The notes beneath the pieces are model-generated. The model had not been told where the DNA came from. It ran no database searches and saw only the letters and a list, made by a program, of their open reading frames with translations. Made by a program: the position numbers and the translations under genes. A stretch of DNA of 64,000 bases from Lingula anatina (lineage: Eukaryota > Brachiopoda > Lingulata > Lingulida > Lingulidae): contig NW_019774848.1 in assembly GCF_001039355.2 (NCBI RefSeq), forward strand, positions 62,001 to 126,000, written 5' to 3'. Shown in pieces: positions 46,732 to 58,902 of this stretch (the stretch's first letter is position 1; each line of letters begins with the position of its first letter).

Positions 46732-48863
46732 TTTAAATATGCCACAAGAGTGCAGTATATATACCTAAATAAAATGTGTTTGAACTTCGAGAATTTTTCC
46801 GCGCACATAGCAGGCAGTTTTATAAATCACATCACAAACTTAGAGAAAGTGATCTGGAAGTGAGTGGGATCAAGTCCGACAGTTTCAAGGAGATGTCGGT
46901 GCCTGATCTTTTTTCATTCACTTGGAAACACTTAAGTCAGCACTCGACTAAGTTTACTGTAGCGCGTAATGATGCGTATTGTTTGTAACGCCGAGTTCCT
47001 CCATCGTTAAAGCGCTGCTCGTTAGATGGCTGCTACAGTGAAGGCTGACAGGCAGAACATGCGTCCAAGTGACAGACGAGCATTAACCTTCTTATGCTAC
47101 TCCAAGTTAAGTGATTTACAAAATGAATTTTAAATTTGCAACATAAATCATAGTAGAGACTGGAGTAAAACATCACAAAACGCTAAGTCTGCGGCACACA
47201 GGTGGCAGGCCCTACCCCACGCGCGCGACACCTTCGAGTAAATATTACCAATGGTATGGGAAAGCTTAATGGTCATAATAACCACCACCAAATGATACCA
47301 AATGGCCTAAAATATGTTTTCTTTCCAGACGTCTACAACAGAAACACTGGCGAGGCAGTGTCATGTTACAAAAAGCCACCGAAAGCAAATGGCAATAAAA
47401 CATTTTCTTTTCAAAGGGAGAAGAATGACAGTGCTGAGATTAAAACTAGCCTATTTAAAACGAAAGCTACTTGCAAATTAAAATATGTCAACTACCCTTC
47501 TACATCTATCGCTTGAAAATTGCCAGACACATGCTGCGTCACTATGCTTGATACTCAGGATAAAATAAGCTATACATGATTAACATATCTTTTTCCCTGG
47601 TTTTGAACAACCTTAATAAAGAAAGCACCCCAGCATTAAAGGCGTGAGGTCCATACTAGTGTACTACGCCCTAGAGGCGTTCTTCTTACTCACAGTCTTG
47701 GCCGTTAACCGTGCACACCAACCCCAGCAGGAATGGCAAAACTGCTAATAATGCCGGAAAACAACAATATCGACAACGCGTCCTCCTCATCTTTTAGAAT
47801 AATCCTCTGGTGCCGGCTTCCTTCTCCACAGTCCACGTTTGTGGTCTGTCTACGCAGGTTGCGCTCAAGCTGCGTTCGTCAGAACCGGACTTTTACTTTC
47901 ACAACCCTCTAATCAGGTATATACACTAAATGCTTGCCAAGAAGTCACGTGGGGAATTGTGTTCATCCTTGTGGTAATTTCTTTCTTTCCAATAGAGAAA
48001 AAAACTGTTTAAATAAGTAAATCAAGCTCCATTGAAGTAGCAAGAGCGATTTGGCCGAAGAACAGAAGAAAAACACATCACTCCTACTCGTCCAAGGGCG
48101 CAGGAAGAGTTCTTGCCCTTTCTGACACCAATTAACACTATCTAGATATTCGGTATGTTTCTGCGGCGTGCGCGTTCCTTGAAGACTGTTATCTTGTGAT
48201 TAATATATTGGAATACATTGCACAGAGAACTGGCTGGAATGCCTCTATCACACAGGCAGGACGGGAGCCGGGTTGTGCGGACCAGGACGCGTTATCAATG
48301 AATCATTGCAGGACCTCGGCGACTGCGGCGGTCCACTCAGCGTCGCTTACGTTCCATTAGACAAGGTTTTAGATGCAACCCTTCATTTTAACAAGCTTGT
48401 TTCCCAGTCTCCAGAAACGCCTCTCCTGTGTCGATGTGAAAGAGAATCTGTCAGAATACACGAGTTAGTAAGCAATGCTGTGGCCGACTTTGGCACCCTA
48501 CTTCCATAGGATAACTGGCGACTGTTTAGATTCATGCAACTTAATAGCCAGCCAGTTCCCAATGAGCAGTGACAAACAAACCCATTCCCCTGTGTGACGC
48601 TGGCATATTTTAACTGTCCAGAAACAACATCAGTAATTTTGTTTGTCACTGTAGGTGACGATGTTTGCGTTTCTAATCTTTTTTCCTAACCAGTAAAAAT
48701 TTTAATCGATTTTACGTAAACTATCAAGCTGACCATAGCCATTTGTGTATTTGTTGCATTAAGTTCTTTTGGCAGACGCTTGAAAAAAATAATACTTGTG
48801 CAATGCGTGCTTTGGGTTTAAGGGATGACCCCACCTTAGAATGTTTTCTGAGGATCAGTGTAA

Positions 48864-49142
48864 GACTGGGTTCCCAGGCCTAGATCGATCTAACAGGATC
48901 GATCCATCTCTAAGGGGTTTCTCGCCAAATTGCTTTCAGTTTAAGCGGCTTAGATCTCTGGAACGACGGCTGCTAATTAATAAAACGATAATTAATCACC
49001 CCCTGCTAAACGATAATTAATTACCCCCTAGCAGCTTCAGTAGTCGCGACAGACAGTCGCTTAAATTGATAGCAATTTAGCGAGAGTCCCTTTGGAGATA
49101 GATCAATCTTAAGTTAGTACGATAGTGTCTGGGAATGGTCCC
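48864..49142 (+). mobile_element. Fold-back MITE, subfamily B (long form)
   Basis: 279 bases from GACTGGGTTCCCA to TGGGAATGGTCCC, flanked by TAA and TAC. The centre has a short internal duplication (AAACGATAATTAAT twice). The same insertion is at 58903-59181, so it predates the split of the two copies. Confidence 0.87.
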
Positions 49143-50583
49143 TACGTACATTTCCAAGAAGCCAGGTTCTATCCCGGTTCTACCTGTGGTCGGAGGGAGA
49201 GGCATTACAAGCCCCATTAGCTCTGTGGCAGACCACTACAAAGCGATGGAGGGTGCAGGAGGGCTACCTTAAAAGTGAACTAGATCCCCTTAGCCACCCA
49301 TTTATCTGCCTAGTCCACATGTGTTCTTGCCACGTTCCTGTAACGCCTCAGCACCCATATTGCTGGCTACAGACGTCTAGGAAATGAAATGAACGAGTTG
49401 GTAAACTATTTCACTGTGCTAACCAATGTAATGGGAGTCCAGTTTTGTTCATTGGGCAAAACGAAGGCGTTTCCTCAAATAACTACTAGTACAAGTGTTT
49501 TCCTTTTTTTTCAATTAAAGTGCGGAAATGGACGATTATAATTATTTGTGTTGCAACATCTGAGTGGCTGGTAGTCTGTCTTCGTCTTGTGTTATCTAAC
49601 CTGTGTATTGGTCTTTTCACTGGACATCAGGCCAAATGCATCCTCTAGGTACTTCAAACATGGAACCGTATGCGGCACATCGTACATTGCTAATCCAATT
49701 AACGACAACATCACACCGAGAAGACGCGTCAAAACTAAACACCGACAGAAAAGCTCAAAAGATATAAAAAAGATGTTGAAGTGAGAAAAAGCTGCCTTTA
49801 AAACACTGACTAATTAAACTGAACATTTTGTAGACTTCAAAAAAAAAAAAAAAAAAAAAAACACAACCGACCAAATATGATCATGAAGATTTTCTATGAT
49901 TGCAACAATTAGGAGGTTGCCACTAAAATCAAATTTATAAATTTTGATTCGCGTTTAAAACGAAAAACAAGCTAGCAAGCAAGCTGTCAAATAAACAAAC
50001 AAATAAACAACATATGTAACATTGCAAAGCCCACTATGAATGAAGGGTTTACATTTTTTGTGAGCATTAATTTCAAGTGATTGAAACATGATGTTAAACA
50101 AAGCTCGTGAAATAAAAACCGTAGAAGCTCTATGCTCAACTTAGAACTATTGTTCTTTTGATGAAGTAAGGCGATACAAAACAACAGCAGCCCGAGGACA
50201 TGAAGTTACGCGGGGGTACACGCGGTTCAGCTAACATGGCGGTTTAGTTTACATCCTTCGCACAAACAACTGGTCTAAGATCAACCAAAACCATTTTGTT
50301 GATGGGAAGAACTTTGCTTCTGCGTTTCTTTCATCGATTTTCGATTTCTTAAGTACTTAATTTAGCTGAAAAATAACAAACATAATATAATGTATAAATG
50401 GACGTGAGTCACCTCATGTAGAGAAAAAAAAACGCCATTTCATCGCACATTTATTATGCTGCACCCGGAGAACTCATAAAAGTACTGCAAGGCATTTCCA
50501 GGAGTAATTTCCTTTCCTTAATATGTCTGCATATCTGCAATAGATCTTGGTATATTACATGAATCTCATGGGACAGAGTCTGG

Positions 50584-50612
50584 AAGACGGATTTTTGGTG
50601 AAAATCCGTCTT
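50584..50612. repeat. Perfect 12-base hairpin, copy 1
   Basis: AAGACGGATTTT, loop TGGTG, AAAATCCGTCTT. The same hairpin is at 60582-60610 in the other copy. No T tract or gene end next to it suggests a role. Confidence 0.8.
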
Positions 50613-50983
50613 TCATGAGAAAATATGCTCCGCAACTGACTTGCTGGCTTCTTCTAACAGTGGTAGCAACGATTAAACTTTAAGAAAACAGAACTGCACG
50701 GAAAAAAGCAATTCCAAATTTGATATTTAAGATAAAACATTAAGGACACTTTTTGTATTTCTGATGAAAGAAAAGGGGTGTGCTGGAAAAGTTAGACGTT
50801 TCCCATCGTCTGGTCACGTTTTGGGAGACGCCTATCTCTCTTTGATTTTTTTGCGACAAAATGAAACCGTTAATTACACAAAGTTTAAAACAAGGTTAAA
50901 ACTAGACTGCCTAGTCTAGAAACACACATAGGAACTGAACTGAAACTAAGAACCAATATAGTTTGACAAAATAAGGGCAATAG

Positions 50984-51160
50984 AAGTCACTTACATTGGT
51001 TGACAAGATATACCCAACTCTCCGTCCACAGACGTCACTTATATCAGTTGACAAAATATACCCAACTCTCCGTCCACAGACGTCACTTATATCAGTTGAC
51101 AAAATATACCCAACCCTCCGTCCACAGACATCACTTATATCAGTTGACAAAACGCTCTCA
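50984..51160. repeat. 48-base tandem repeat, copy 1
   Basis: Units start at 50999, 51047 and 51095, reading GTTGACAAAATATACCCAAC then TCTCCGTCCACAGACGTCAC, with a partial fourth from 51143. Period 48 is in frame, giving a spurious open frame on both strands. Confidence 0.93.
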
Positions 51161-51329
51161 ACCGCACAGTCACAGCTGTTTCCCAAGACAAACACTCTAA
51201 CATATACAGATGTACATTCTCAAGTTTGAAAGATTTCCTTGTAATTTACCTCTAATGGATCAACACGCCCAAACAAGGCAATATGATGCAGTTTGACCTT
51301 AGTCGGAATCGTTTACAAAACCAATCTCA

Positions 51330-51467
51330 GACCCCATTCCCATACATAGATAAACGATTTTCCCCCAACAGCTTCAGTAGGCGTGCCAGGCATAAGAGCA
51401 ATTTAGTGAAAAACCCCTCGGAGATGGATCGATCCTGTAAGATCGATCTAAGTATGGAAATGAGGTG
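51330..51467 (+). mobile_element. Fold-back MITE, subfamily B (deleted)
   Basis: 138 bases from GACCCCATTCCCATA to TGGAAATGAGGTG. Most of the left arm is gone; the right arm with AGATGGATCGATCC remains. Shared with the other copy at 61534-61678. Confidence 0.8.
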
Positions 51468-51861
51468 TCTGTCGCACATCATAAATAATGACCGAATTCC
51501 ACATGCTATTCTGATAAAGGCTCGGATGTAACAATGAACGGACGGCTCTGGGCACAGGTCGGTGTATGCAGCTTATCAATCTGCTTTTATGACAGGGGAA
51601 ATAACCTGAATAATTCTCTTGTTTAAAAAATGATTTTATTATAATAATTTATGTTAATACTTAATAAGACAATACAATATAAATAACACTCAGATCAGTG
51701 TCATCACAGGTCATTATAAGGAACACGGCTGTCAGAGGCAAAATATAAAAGTCGTAAAACAACAGACAATAAAATAACTCAGCCATCAGGTAGAAGGTTG
51801 TGCATTTTGTAAGTTTCTCCTTAGGCTAGGTAGATGAGTACGCAGTGCCAGGTTACAATAA

Positions 51862-52112
51862 GACTGGGTTCCCACCCCTAGATTGATCTAACAGGATCGG
51901 TCCATCTCCACACAGGTTTCTTGCTAAATTGCTTTCAACTTAAGCGGCTTAGATGTCTGGGACTCCTACTAAAGCTCCTAAAGATAGTAAATTAACCTCT
52001 ATCAGCTTCAGTGGGTGTGACGGACATCTAAGTTGCTAAGTTAATTGCAATTAAGCGAGAACCTCCTCGGAGATAGTTCGATCTAAAGTTAGTAGGGTCA
52101 GGGAATGGTCTC
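51862..52112 (+). mobile_element. Fold-back MITE, subfamily B
   Basis: 251 bases from GACTGGGTTCCCA to GGGAATGGTCTC with TAA on both sides (51859-51861, 52113-52115). Shared with 62071-62327. Confidence 0.87.
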
Positions 52113-52257
52113 TAAAACAACAGACGATAAAATAACTCAGCCAGTAGGTAGAAAGTTGTGCATTTTGTAAGCTTCTCCTTAGGCTAGGTGGATAAGTAGT
52201 GCCAGATTACACTAAAACATGATTGGTAATGAAGTCTTCTCTCCCAGTTAAAACATC

Positions 52258-52607
52258 TTTAATCACATTTTGCATGAATGATAATAAAATACTGAGTCTC
52301 TTAAAGAAATCATACACCCCATTCTCATAGATTAGATCGACCTACATTGGATCGACCTAACTCCCTGGGGGTTCACGCTAAATAGCTGTCAGCCGGGCGG
52401 ACACGAAAGTTAATTACCCCTTATAGCTTGTAGTAGGCGGGGACGGACACTTAAGGCGGATTATCTGACAGTAATCTAGTGAGACTCCCCGCGGTGATAG
52501 ATCGATCTAAAAGTTGTGAGAACAGAGCCATAGGCCATATATCAACAAAACTGACAATATTGCAGGCCTGAATTCTATTACAAGTTGCTCTTCCCTGATC
52601 TGCCTAG
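52258..52607 (-). promoter_or_regulatory. Putative msrA copy 1 3' UTR with poly(A) signal
   Basis: Downstream of the stop codon the first poly(A)-signal variant on the minus strand is ATTAAA at 52258-52263; a standard AATAAA follows much later at 51635-51640. If the nearer signal is used, the fold-back transposon at 52315-52529 lies inside the 3' UTR of this copy and not of copy 2. The transcript end is inferred only from these motifs. Confidence 0.35.
52315..52529 (-). mobile_element. Fold-back MITE, subfamily A (empty site known)
   Basis: 215 bases from CACCCCATTCTCA to TGAGAACAGAGCC, flanked by ATA (52312-52314, 52530-52532). The other copy reads straight through near 62528 (AAATCATAGGCC). 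It lies about 80 bases past the msrA stop codon, probably in the 3' UTR. Confidence 0.9.
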
Positions 52608-55425
52608 TCACAGTTCATCCTTGTCTTTGGTCTTCAGTCCTATGGGACAACTGATCCCTGTACCCCCCAGTCCACAATACCCCCCTGGGTTTTTATACAG
52701 ATACTGTTGGTGATAATCCTCTGCATAGTAGAACTCTGGAGCTGGGAGGATCTCTGTGGTGATAGTGGAGTAGCCATTCCTGGACAGAACCTTCTGGTAG
52801 GTTTCTTTAGATTCAAGAGCCTGTGTCTTCTGATCATCATCATAGTAGTAGATTCCAGAGCGGTACTGGGTGCCCACGTCGTTCCCCTGCCGCATCCCCT
52901 GGGTGGGGTTGTGACTCTCCCAGAACAACTTGAGAAGTGCAGAGTAGTCCACCTTGGCGGGATCATATACAACTCGGACCACTTCATTGTGGCCTGTTTG
53001 TCCTGTGCACACTTCTTCATATGTGGGATTTTTGGTGAAACCCCCAGCATACCCAACCTGGAAAATAGCATTAGTGATTACAATTATTTATTCAATGTAA
53101 TGTGAGCTACTTCTATCCCTGAGAGTCAATCCAAACTCTCATAGGAAATTCTTCATACGAGCAATATATAACTATTGTAAATGAAAACTTGGGCAGGGAG
53201 AACAAACAGTTGAAATATCTCAGGTTAAAAGATCACAACTTGAACATTTCCTGTGGCAAATTAGACTTAAAAGGGACAAAATGTTGCAAAAATGTAAAAT
53301 ATTAAAAGTCTGACATGCATGCAAGGTTTTCCAGCATTAGACCTAGTTTCAGATTTGGAAGTTTTTTCATTTTTTTGATTCAGTGAAGTTTTCAATAGCT
53401 AAACTGCAGTTTCTGTTGAACAAATTTTTTATAACTTTATTCCTTGCAAACAAAAAAGGTTATTATTTTAGCTTTAAAAAGATTTCATGATTCAAATAAA
53501 GTGCTTCCAAGCCAAATGCCTACTTTGAGTTTTTTCCAGGATAACTTTAGTCAATGTCCAAAATTTTACTAGTAATTAACTTATGAATAAATTAAGTGAA
53601 TGGTTTCCATATAGACATTCCATAAATGAAGAAATTAATAAACAAGAGAAACATTCCAGGTGAAAGGTGATATAAATGCAATAAAGGACATGTTTCAACA
53701 GGCAATGAATGTGATTCAGTGGGAGAACAAGAACAAGAAGAATGAGAATAAGAACTCAGACATTTATGAATAACATGAAACACCCAGAGTGCACTGCAAA
53801 CAAAATATGCCACACTCATTCTTTTCAAAGTATTTTTTTAACATATCACTTTTACAAAACAGGTGAAAACATGCATTGTAATACAACCTACCTGAGTAGA
53901 GAAAACACCTGACATTTTCCAGAATTTTCTTTCTGCACCCCAAAAGCAACCCATGCCTGAAGAAAAATGTACAATGAATGCACTGTTGAAACTTCTTGGA
54001 AAAAGGTGCCAATATTACTCCATAGACAAAAACTGCCAGACATAAATATTCACTGTGTAACATTATAAATGAGAAGATCTGTGTTCACTTACCAAACATG
54101 AACATCTTCATATTGTCTGGGAAAGGGGGCACCGTGGGATTCTTGTTGGCTGCATGAGTATTGGAAACTATGATCTTTTTGTCTCTTCCTAGAATGAATA
54201 ACATTCCAAAGGTTAGTTCTTGGGTGCTATATTCTATGAACAGGTGCTTTATTTATCAACTCAATATTAAAATTTATTTCTCAAATCTTTCATTTTGGTT
54301 CCATTTAAAATGTATTAAATATAGGTGCAAATCTGTGGTATGACTGTTTATATATGAAAGTATGTACTTCATTCTCTTTGTAAGTGAAGCAGAACTAGAA
54401 TACGGTAATGTGNTATCATAATTTTAAAAGAATCATGTCAGTGGTCGTGGAAATCTACTGAAAAAAATATTTCGACATTTTGTTAATACATTTACTCCCT
54501 CCAACATTAACAATCCAAATGTTTTATAACTCATACTGGTAAAAAAACTCTACTTTATGATCTCAGAATATTGGCATCTCTACTAAAAACAAACAAGTGC
54601 CTTCTGTCTTATTACATTACAAAAAGAGTCAGTGACATGAAGTCTTGATTTCACATGGACTTTGATTTATAAGGTTTGAAACCAAGTCAAATACCTTCTT
54701 CATTTGTCACTGTAGGAGACAAATAGTGAATAAAAGAAAGATGACAGCATTTCCAAATCTTCTGCGGAAGGGATGGGACAGGATGGAATTTTTTTTTTTT
54801 TGGGGGGGGGGGGGGGGGGGACATGGTATATATTATTAGGAACTCCAGACAGAGAATACACTTCCTATTCTTCTTCTTGTTCCTCGTCTTTGTAACAATT
54901 ATCTCACATCCATGTACTGGTTAAAAGCCAAGACATCTGATATGCTTTGAACCAAGTTTGAGCTAATAATAACCATTACGTCACATGTCTAAGTTCTTTC
55001 TATTACTAACATTGGCACATGGAGCACCAGAAGTTTCCAGTATAATGAATGCTTTTACTTATTCATACTGTATAATAATTCTGAAATTTAATCAAGTTTT
55101 TGGGTCTTTTCATTTAGCCTTCAGAATTCTCTTACAGTGAGGATAAGTAAAAACTATCACGAATAACACATAATCCTGTATTGAAGAGTTAATAATAAAT
55201 ATTATTAAATATAAAATATAAATGCTATGTTGGCATCTCCTCTGTGACAAGATCAGTTTTGAGAAAAGACATATCTCATAGTTTTAGACACAGGGAAGAT
55301 GATGATTAAGGACTGAAAGCATTCATTCAGTTCTGTATCATTCTGATTTGGCATGCAGCGGGTATCTAACCTGGTAATGCCTCTTCCTCTGTAGGCATTT
55401 TCATCTTGGAGGCCATGTCTCCCAT
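52608..55425 (-). CDS. msrA: Peptide-methionine (S)-S-oxide reductase, copy 1
   Basis: Reduces the S-epimer of methionine sulfoxide, free or in proteins, regenerated through thioredoxin. Four exons, 55371-55425, 54093-54188, 53892-53956 and 52608-53057, give 666 bases (221 residues), the usual MsrA length. The catalytic GCFWG motif is in exon 3 ([12 protein letters not shown]). Exon 4 carries VGYAGG, the TGHNEVV segment, [20 protein letters not shown] and the C-terminal [14 protein letters not shown] with the two recycling cysteines typical of animal MsrA. The ATG at 55425 was chosen; a second in-frame ATG at 55416 is possible. All introns are GT-AG, phases 1, 1 and 0. The protein ends in KDEL, unusual for MsrA, yet the N-terminus ([15 protein letters not shown]) is no signal peptide, so a cytosolic enzyme is most likely. 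A single N lies in intron 1 at 54413. Confidence 0.96.
54413..54413. other. Single N in msrA intron 1
   Basis: An undetermined base inside intron 1 of msrA copy 1. The equivalent position of copy 2 is outside the window, so its nature cannot be checked here. Confidence 0.8.
54789..54820. repeat. T13-G19 homopolymer pair
   Basis: Thirteen T then nineteen G in msrA intron 1. The G run could form a quadruplex; exact lengths are doubtful in any assembly. Confidence 0.9.
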
Positions 55426-56770
55426 TGCAAAGAAAATGGAGGCTCTGGGAATGTGTAGACAGGAGGAAAAGAACAGGAAGAATCTGGCCTTCTGCATATG
55501 GAGCTGCTCATTATGAAAACAAAATTAGATAAGATTATTATGGTGTTATTAACAAAGTCACGCTGCATAATACATGTATGAAAAATGTAAAATGATTTCA
55601 CTGATTTTATAAACAGCTTCACACTGTAGTATGCTTCTCATATCAAGGCACTTTATCTGGAGTTCGGCCATAGCAATGTTACGATAAGCAAATTTTATGA
55701 TCAAATCGTGTTATGGTCTTAAAATCTTGTTTCTTCATATCTCCCTTAAAAAAGTCCTATAGGATCCAATAAGATCCTAATTCTCATCCTATACGATCCT
55801 ATAGGGTTCTATAGGAAATTGGCCCAATTTCCTATAGGATCCTACAGGATCCTATAGAATCCTTTAAGACTTTATCGTTAGGGCTAGATCTTCATTAAGG
55901 TCAAGTTTGAAATGTTACATATTTATCTAATTAGAAATGGTAAAAAACATGCACTGTAACAAAGTGCAGTGACTGGCCAATCAATGAATTGTGAGTTGGA
56001 GAGGATTGCTTTTTTCTCAAAAAAGTTAGATTTGGCGCAAACATCCCGTACAGTATACCTTAAAAATATTGGACTAGTGAAGGAAGGAGTGTTCGATCAT
56101 AATTTCCCTTGTAACTTAAGTAACCGACAGACAGACACAGACCGGGTTTGTAAATTTATTATAGCACTTAAGGTCAAAAAGCTGTTTCATAAGCGTTAAT
56201 CAGTTCATGGCGGATACTGTAGTAACACAAAATGACTTGTTATACAAGTTCTATAAGTGAAACCGAAAAACCCAGACTCGGAGAGCGACAAGTAAAGTAA
56301 ATCCGTGTCAGACACGAAGGGGGGTACCCCTGCAGCCAGGTGACCTAAAGAGATCGTTATTGGTTTCTTTGTACATAACCTCAGTAAAGCTGTGAAGATC
56401 ACGATCATATTGGCATGAACCTCTTACCTTCTGCTTCCTAGTTTACGTAACAAGGATATACTGGAATTAAAGTACTACATACTATTCACCGATATAATGC
56501 AAATGCTGGTTGCTCATGAAAGTGGCCAAGAGGGGACACATGCTCGACTTGTAGTGTAATTTATAAGGCTACCAATATAACGTTGTATACATGCACACAT
56601 ACATTTTCAGTGGCAGAAGATTCATTTTGTATACCCGATCTTGTTTTTATACCAGAGCTCCACATCATCTGTGCCTTTTTTTATTCATTCTTATCACTGA
56701 ATCCATCACATTTTCTTAATTAAAAAGAAAAATTAACAAGGCCTACATGCAGTTTAATAACCTTGCGCGC
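55426..56770. other. 5' flank of msrA copy 1
   Basis: Upstream of the msrA start codon on the minus strand. It holds the palindromic block at 55745-55870 and otherwise no recognisable gene. Confidence 0.5.
55745..55870. repeat. Palindrome-rich block of TCCTATAGGATC units
   Basis: Multiple GATCCTATAGG-like units. The core is a perfect inverted repeat: CTATAGGAAATTGG (55809-55822), one centre C, CCAATTTCCTATAG (55824-55837). The block lies about 320-450 bases upstream of the msrA start codon. Confidence 0.85.
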
Positions 56771-56771
56771 N
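56771..56771. other. Assembly N at the border of the two msrA segments
   Basis: It separates the end of msrA copy 1's 5' flank from the start of the second copy. The sequence right of it is identical over 206 bases to the sequence left of the N at 46731. Confidence 0.9.
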
Positions 56772-58902
56772 TATAAATATACCACAAGAATGCGGTATAT
56801 ATACCTAAATATAATTAGTTTGAACTTCGAGAATTTTTCCGCGCACATAGCAGGCAGTTTTATAAATCACATCACAAACTTAGAGAAAGTGATCTGGAAG
56901 TGAGTGGGATCAAGTCCGACAGTTTCAAGGAGATGTCGGTGCCTGATCTTTTTTCATTCACTTGGAAACACTTAAGTCAGCACTTGACTAAGTTTACTGT
57001 AGCGCGTAATGATGCGTATTGTTTGTAACGCCGAGTTCCTCCATCGTTAAAGCGCTGCTCGTTAGATGGCTGCTAGAGTGAAGGCTGACAGGCAGAACAT
57101 GCGTCCAAGTGACAGACGAGCATTAACCTTCTTATGCTACTCCAAGTTAAGTGATTTACAAAATGAATTTTAAATTTGCAACATAAATCATAGTAGAGAC
57201 TGGAGTAAAACATCACAATACGCCAAGTCTGCGGCACACAGGTGGCAGGCCCAACCCCACGCGCGCGACACCTTCGAGTAAATATTACCAATGGTATGGG
57301 AAGGCTTAATGGTCATAATAACCACCACCAAATGATACCAAATGGCCTAAAATATGTTTTCTTTCCAGACGTCTACAACAGAAACACTGGCGAGGCAGTG
57401 TCATGTTACAAAAAGCCACCGAAAGCAAATGGCAATAAAACATTTTCTTTTCAAAGGGAGAAGAATGACAGTGCTGAGATTAAAACTAGCCTATTTAAAA
57501 CGAAAGCTACTTGCAAATTAAAATATGTCAACTACTCTTCTACATCTAACGCTTGAAAATTGCCAGACACATGCTGCGTCACTATGCTTGATACTCAGGA
57601 TAAAATAAGCTATACATGATTAACATATCTTTTCCCCTGGTTTTGAACAACCTTAATAAAGAAAGCACCCCAGCATTAAAGGCGTGAGGTCCATACTAGT
57701 GTACTACGCCCTAGAGGCGTTCTTCTTACTCACAGTCTTGGCCGTTAACCGGGCACACCAACCCCAGCAGGAATGGCAAAACTGCTAATAATGCCGGAAA
57801 ACAACAATATCGACAACGCGTCCTCCTCATCTTTTAGAATAATCCTCTGGTGCCGGCTTCCTTCTCCACAGTCCACGTTTGTGGTCTGTCTACGCAGGTT
57901 GCGCTCAAGCTGCGTTCGTCAGAACCGGACTTTTACTTTCACAACCCTCTAATCAGGTATATACACTAAATGCTTGCCAAGAAGTCACGTGGGGAATTGT
58001 GTTCATCCTTGTGGTAATTTCTTTCTTTCCAATAGAGAAAAAACTGTTTAAATAAGTAAATCAAGCTCCATTGAAGTAGCAAGAGCGAATTGGCCGAAGA
58101 ACAGAAGAAAAACACATCACTCCTACTCGTCCAAGGGCGCAGGAAGAGTTCTTGCCCTTTCTGACACCAATTAACACTATCTAGATATTCGGTATGTTTC
58201 TGCGGCGTGCGCGTTCCTTGAAGACTGTTATCTTGTGATTAATATATTGGAATACATTGCACAGAGAACTGGCTGGAATGCCTCTATCACACAGGCAGGA
58301 CGGGAGCCGGGGTGTGCGGACCAGGACGCGTTATTAATGAATCATTGCAGGACCTCGGCGACTGCGGCGGTCCACTCAGCGTCGCTTACGTTCCATTAGA
58401 CAAGGTTTTAGATGTAACCCTTCATTTTCACAAGCTTGTTTCCCAGTCTCCAGAAACGCCTCTCCTGTGTCGATGTGAAAGAGAATCTGTCAGAATACAC
58501 GAGTTAGTAAGCAATGCTGTGGCCGACTTTGGCACCCTACTTCCATAGGATAACTGGCGACTGTTTAGATTCATGCAACTTAATAGCCAGCCAGTTCCCA
58601 ATGAGCAGTGACAAACAAACCCATTCCCCTGTGTGACGCTGGCATATTTTAACTGTCCAGAAACAACATCAGTAATTTTGTTTGTCACTGTAGGTGACGA
58701 TGTTTGCGTTTCTAATCTTTTTTCCTAACCAGTAAAAATTTTAATCGATTTTACGTAAACTATCAAGCTGACCATAGCCATTTGTGTATTTGTTGCATTA
58801 AGTTCTTTTGGCAGACGCTTGAAAAAAATAATACTTGTGCAATGCGTGCTTTGGGCTTAAGGGATGACCCCACCTTAGAATGTTTTCTGAGGATCAGTGT
58901 AA

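Larger units (their letters stand above)
46732..52257. other. 3' flank of msrA copy 1, no supported gene
   Basis: Contains MITEs, the hairpin, a poly(A) run near 49839-49861 and the 48-base repeats. Two open frames on the plus strand (47202-47516, 104 codons; 48273-48509, 78 codons) recur in the other copy, but base changes between copies mostly alter amino acids, so they do not look like genes. Confidence 0.55.
46732..56770. repeat. 10-kb segment with msrA, copy 1 (probable haplotig)
   Basis: About 7.2 kb of this segment aligns with 56772-64000 at an offset of roughly 10.0 kb, with scattered substitutions, small indels and two transposon differences (52315-52529 only here; 61136-61338 only in the other). 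It is bounded on both sides by a single N. Confidence 0.9.

Noticed and set aside
47202-47516. 104-codon plus-strand open frame, repeated at 57242-57556
   Set aside because: Of four base changes seen between copies three alter amino acids; no domain recognised; repetition follows from the segment duplication.
48273-48509. 78-codon plus-strand open frame, repeated at 58312-58548
   Set aside because: Both changes noted between the copies alter residues; no known family; no splice or promoter support.
50984-51160. CRISPR-like array
   Set aside because: Units are contiguous 48-base copies without distinct spacers, in an animal genome.
50911-51229. Repeat proteins on both strands
   Set aside because: Produced by the 48-base tandem repeat, whose period is a multiple of three.
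52640-53071. 143-codon frame overlapping msrA on the same strand and 132-codon frame opposite
   Set aside because: Shadows of msrA exon 4 in other frames.
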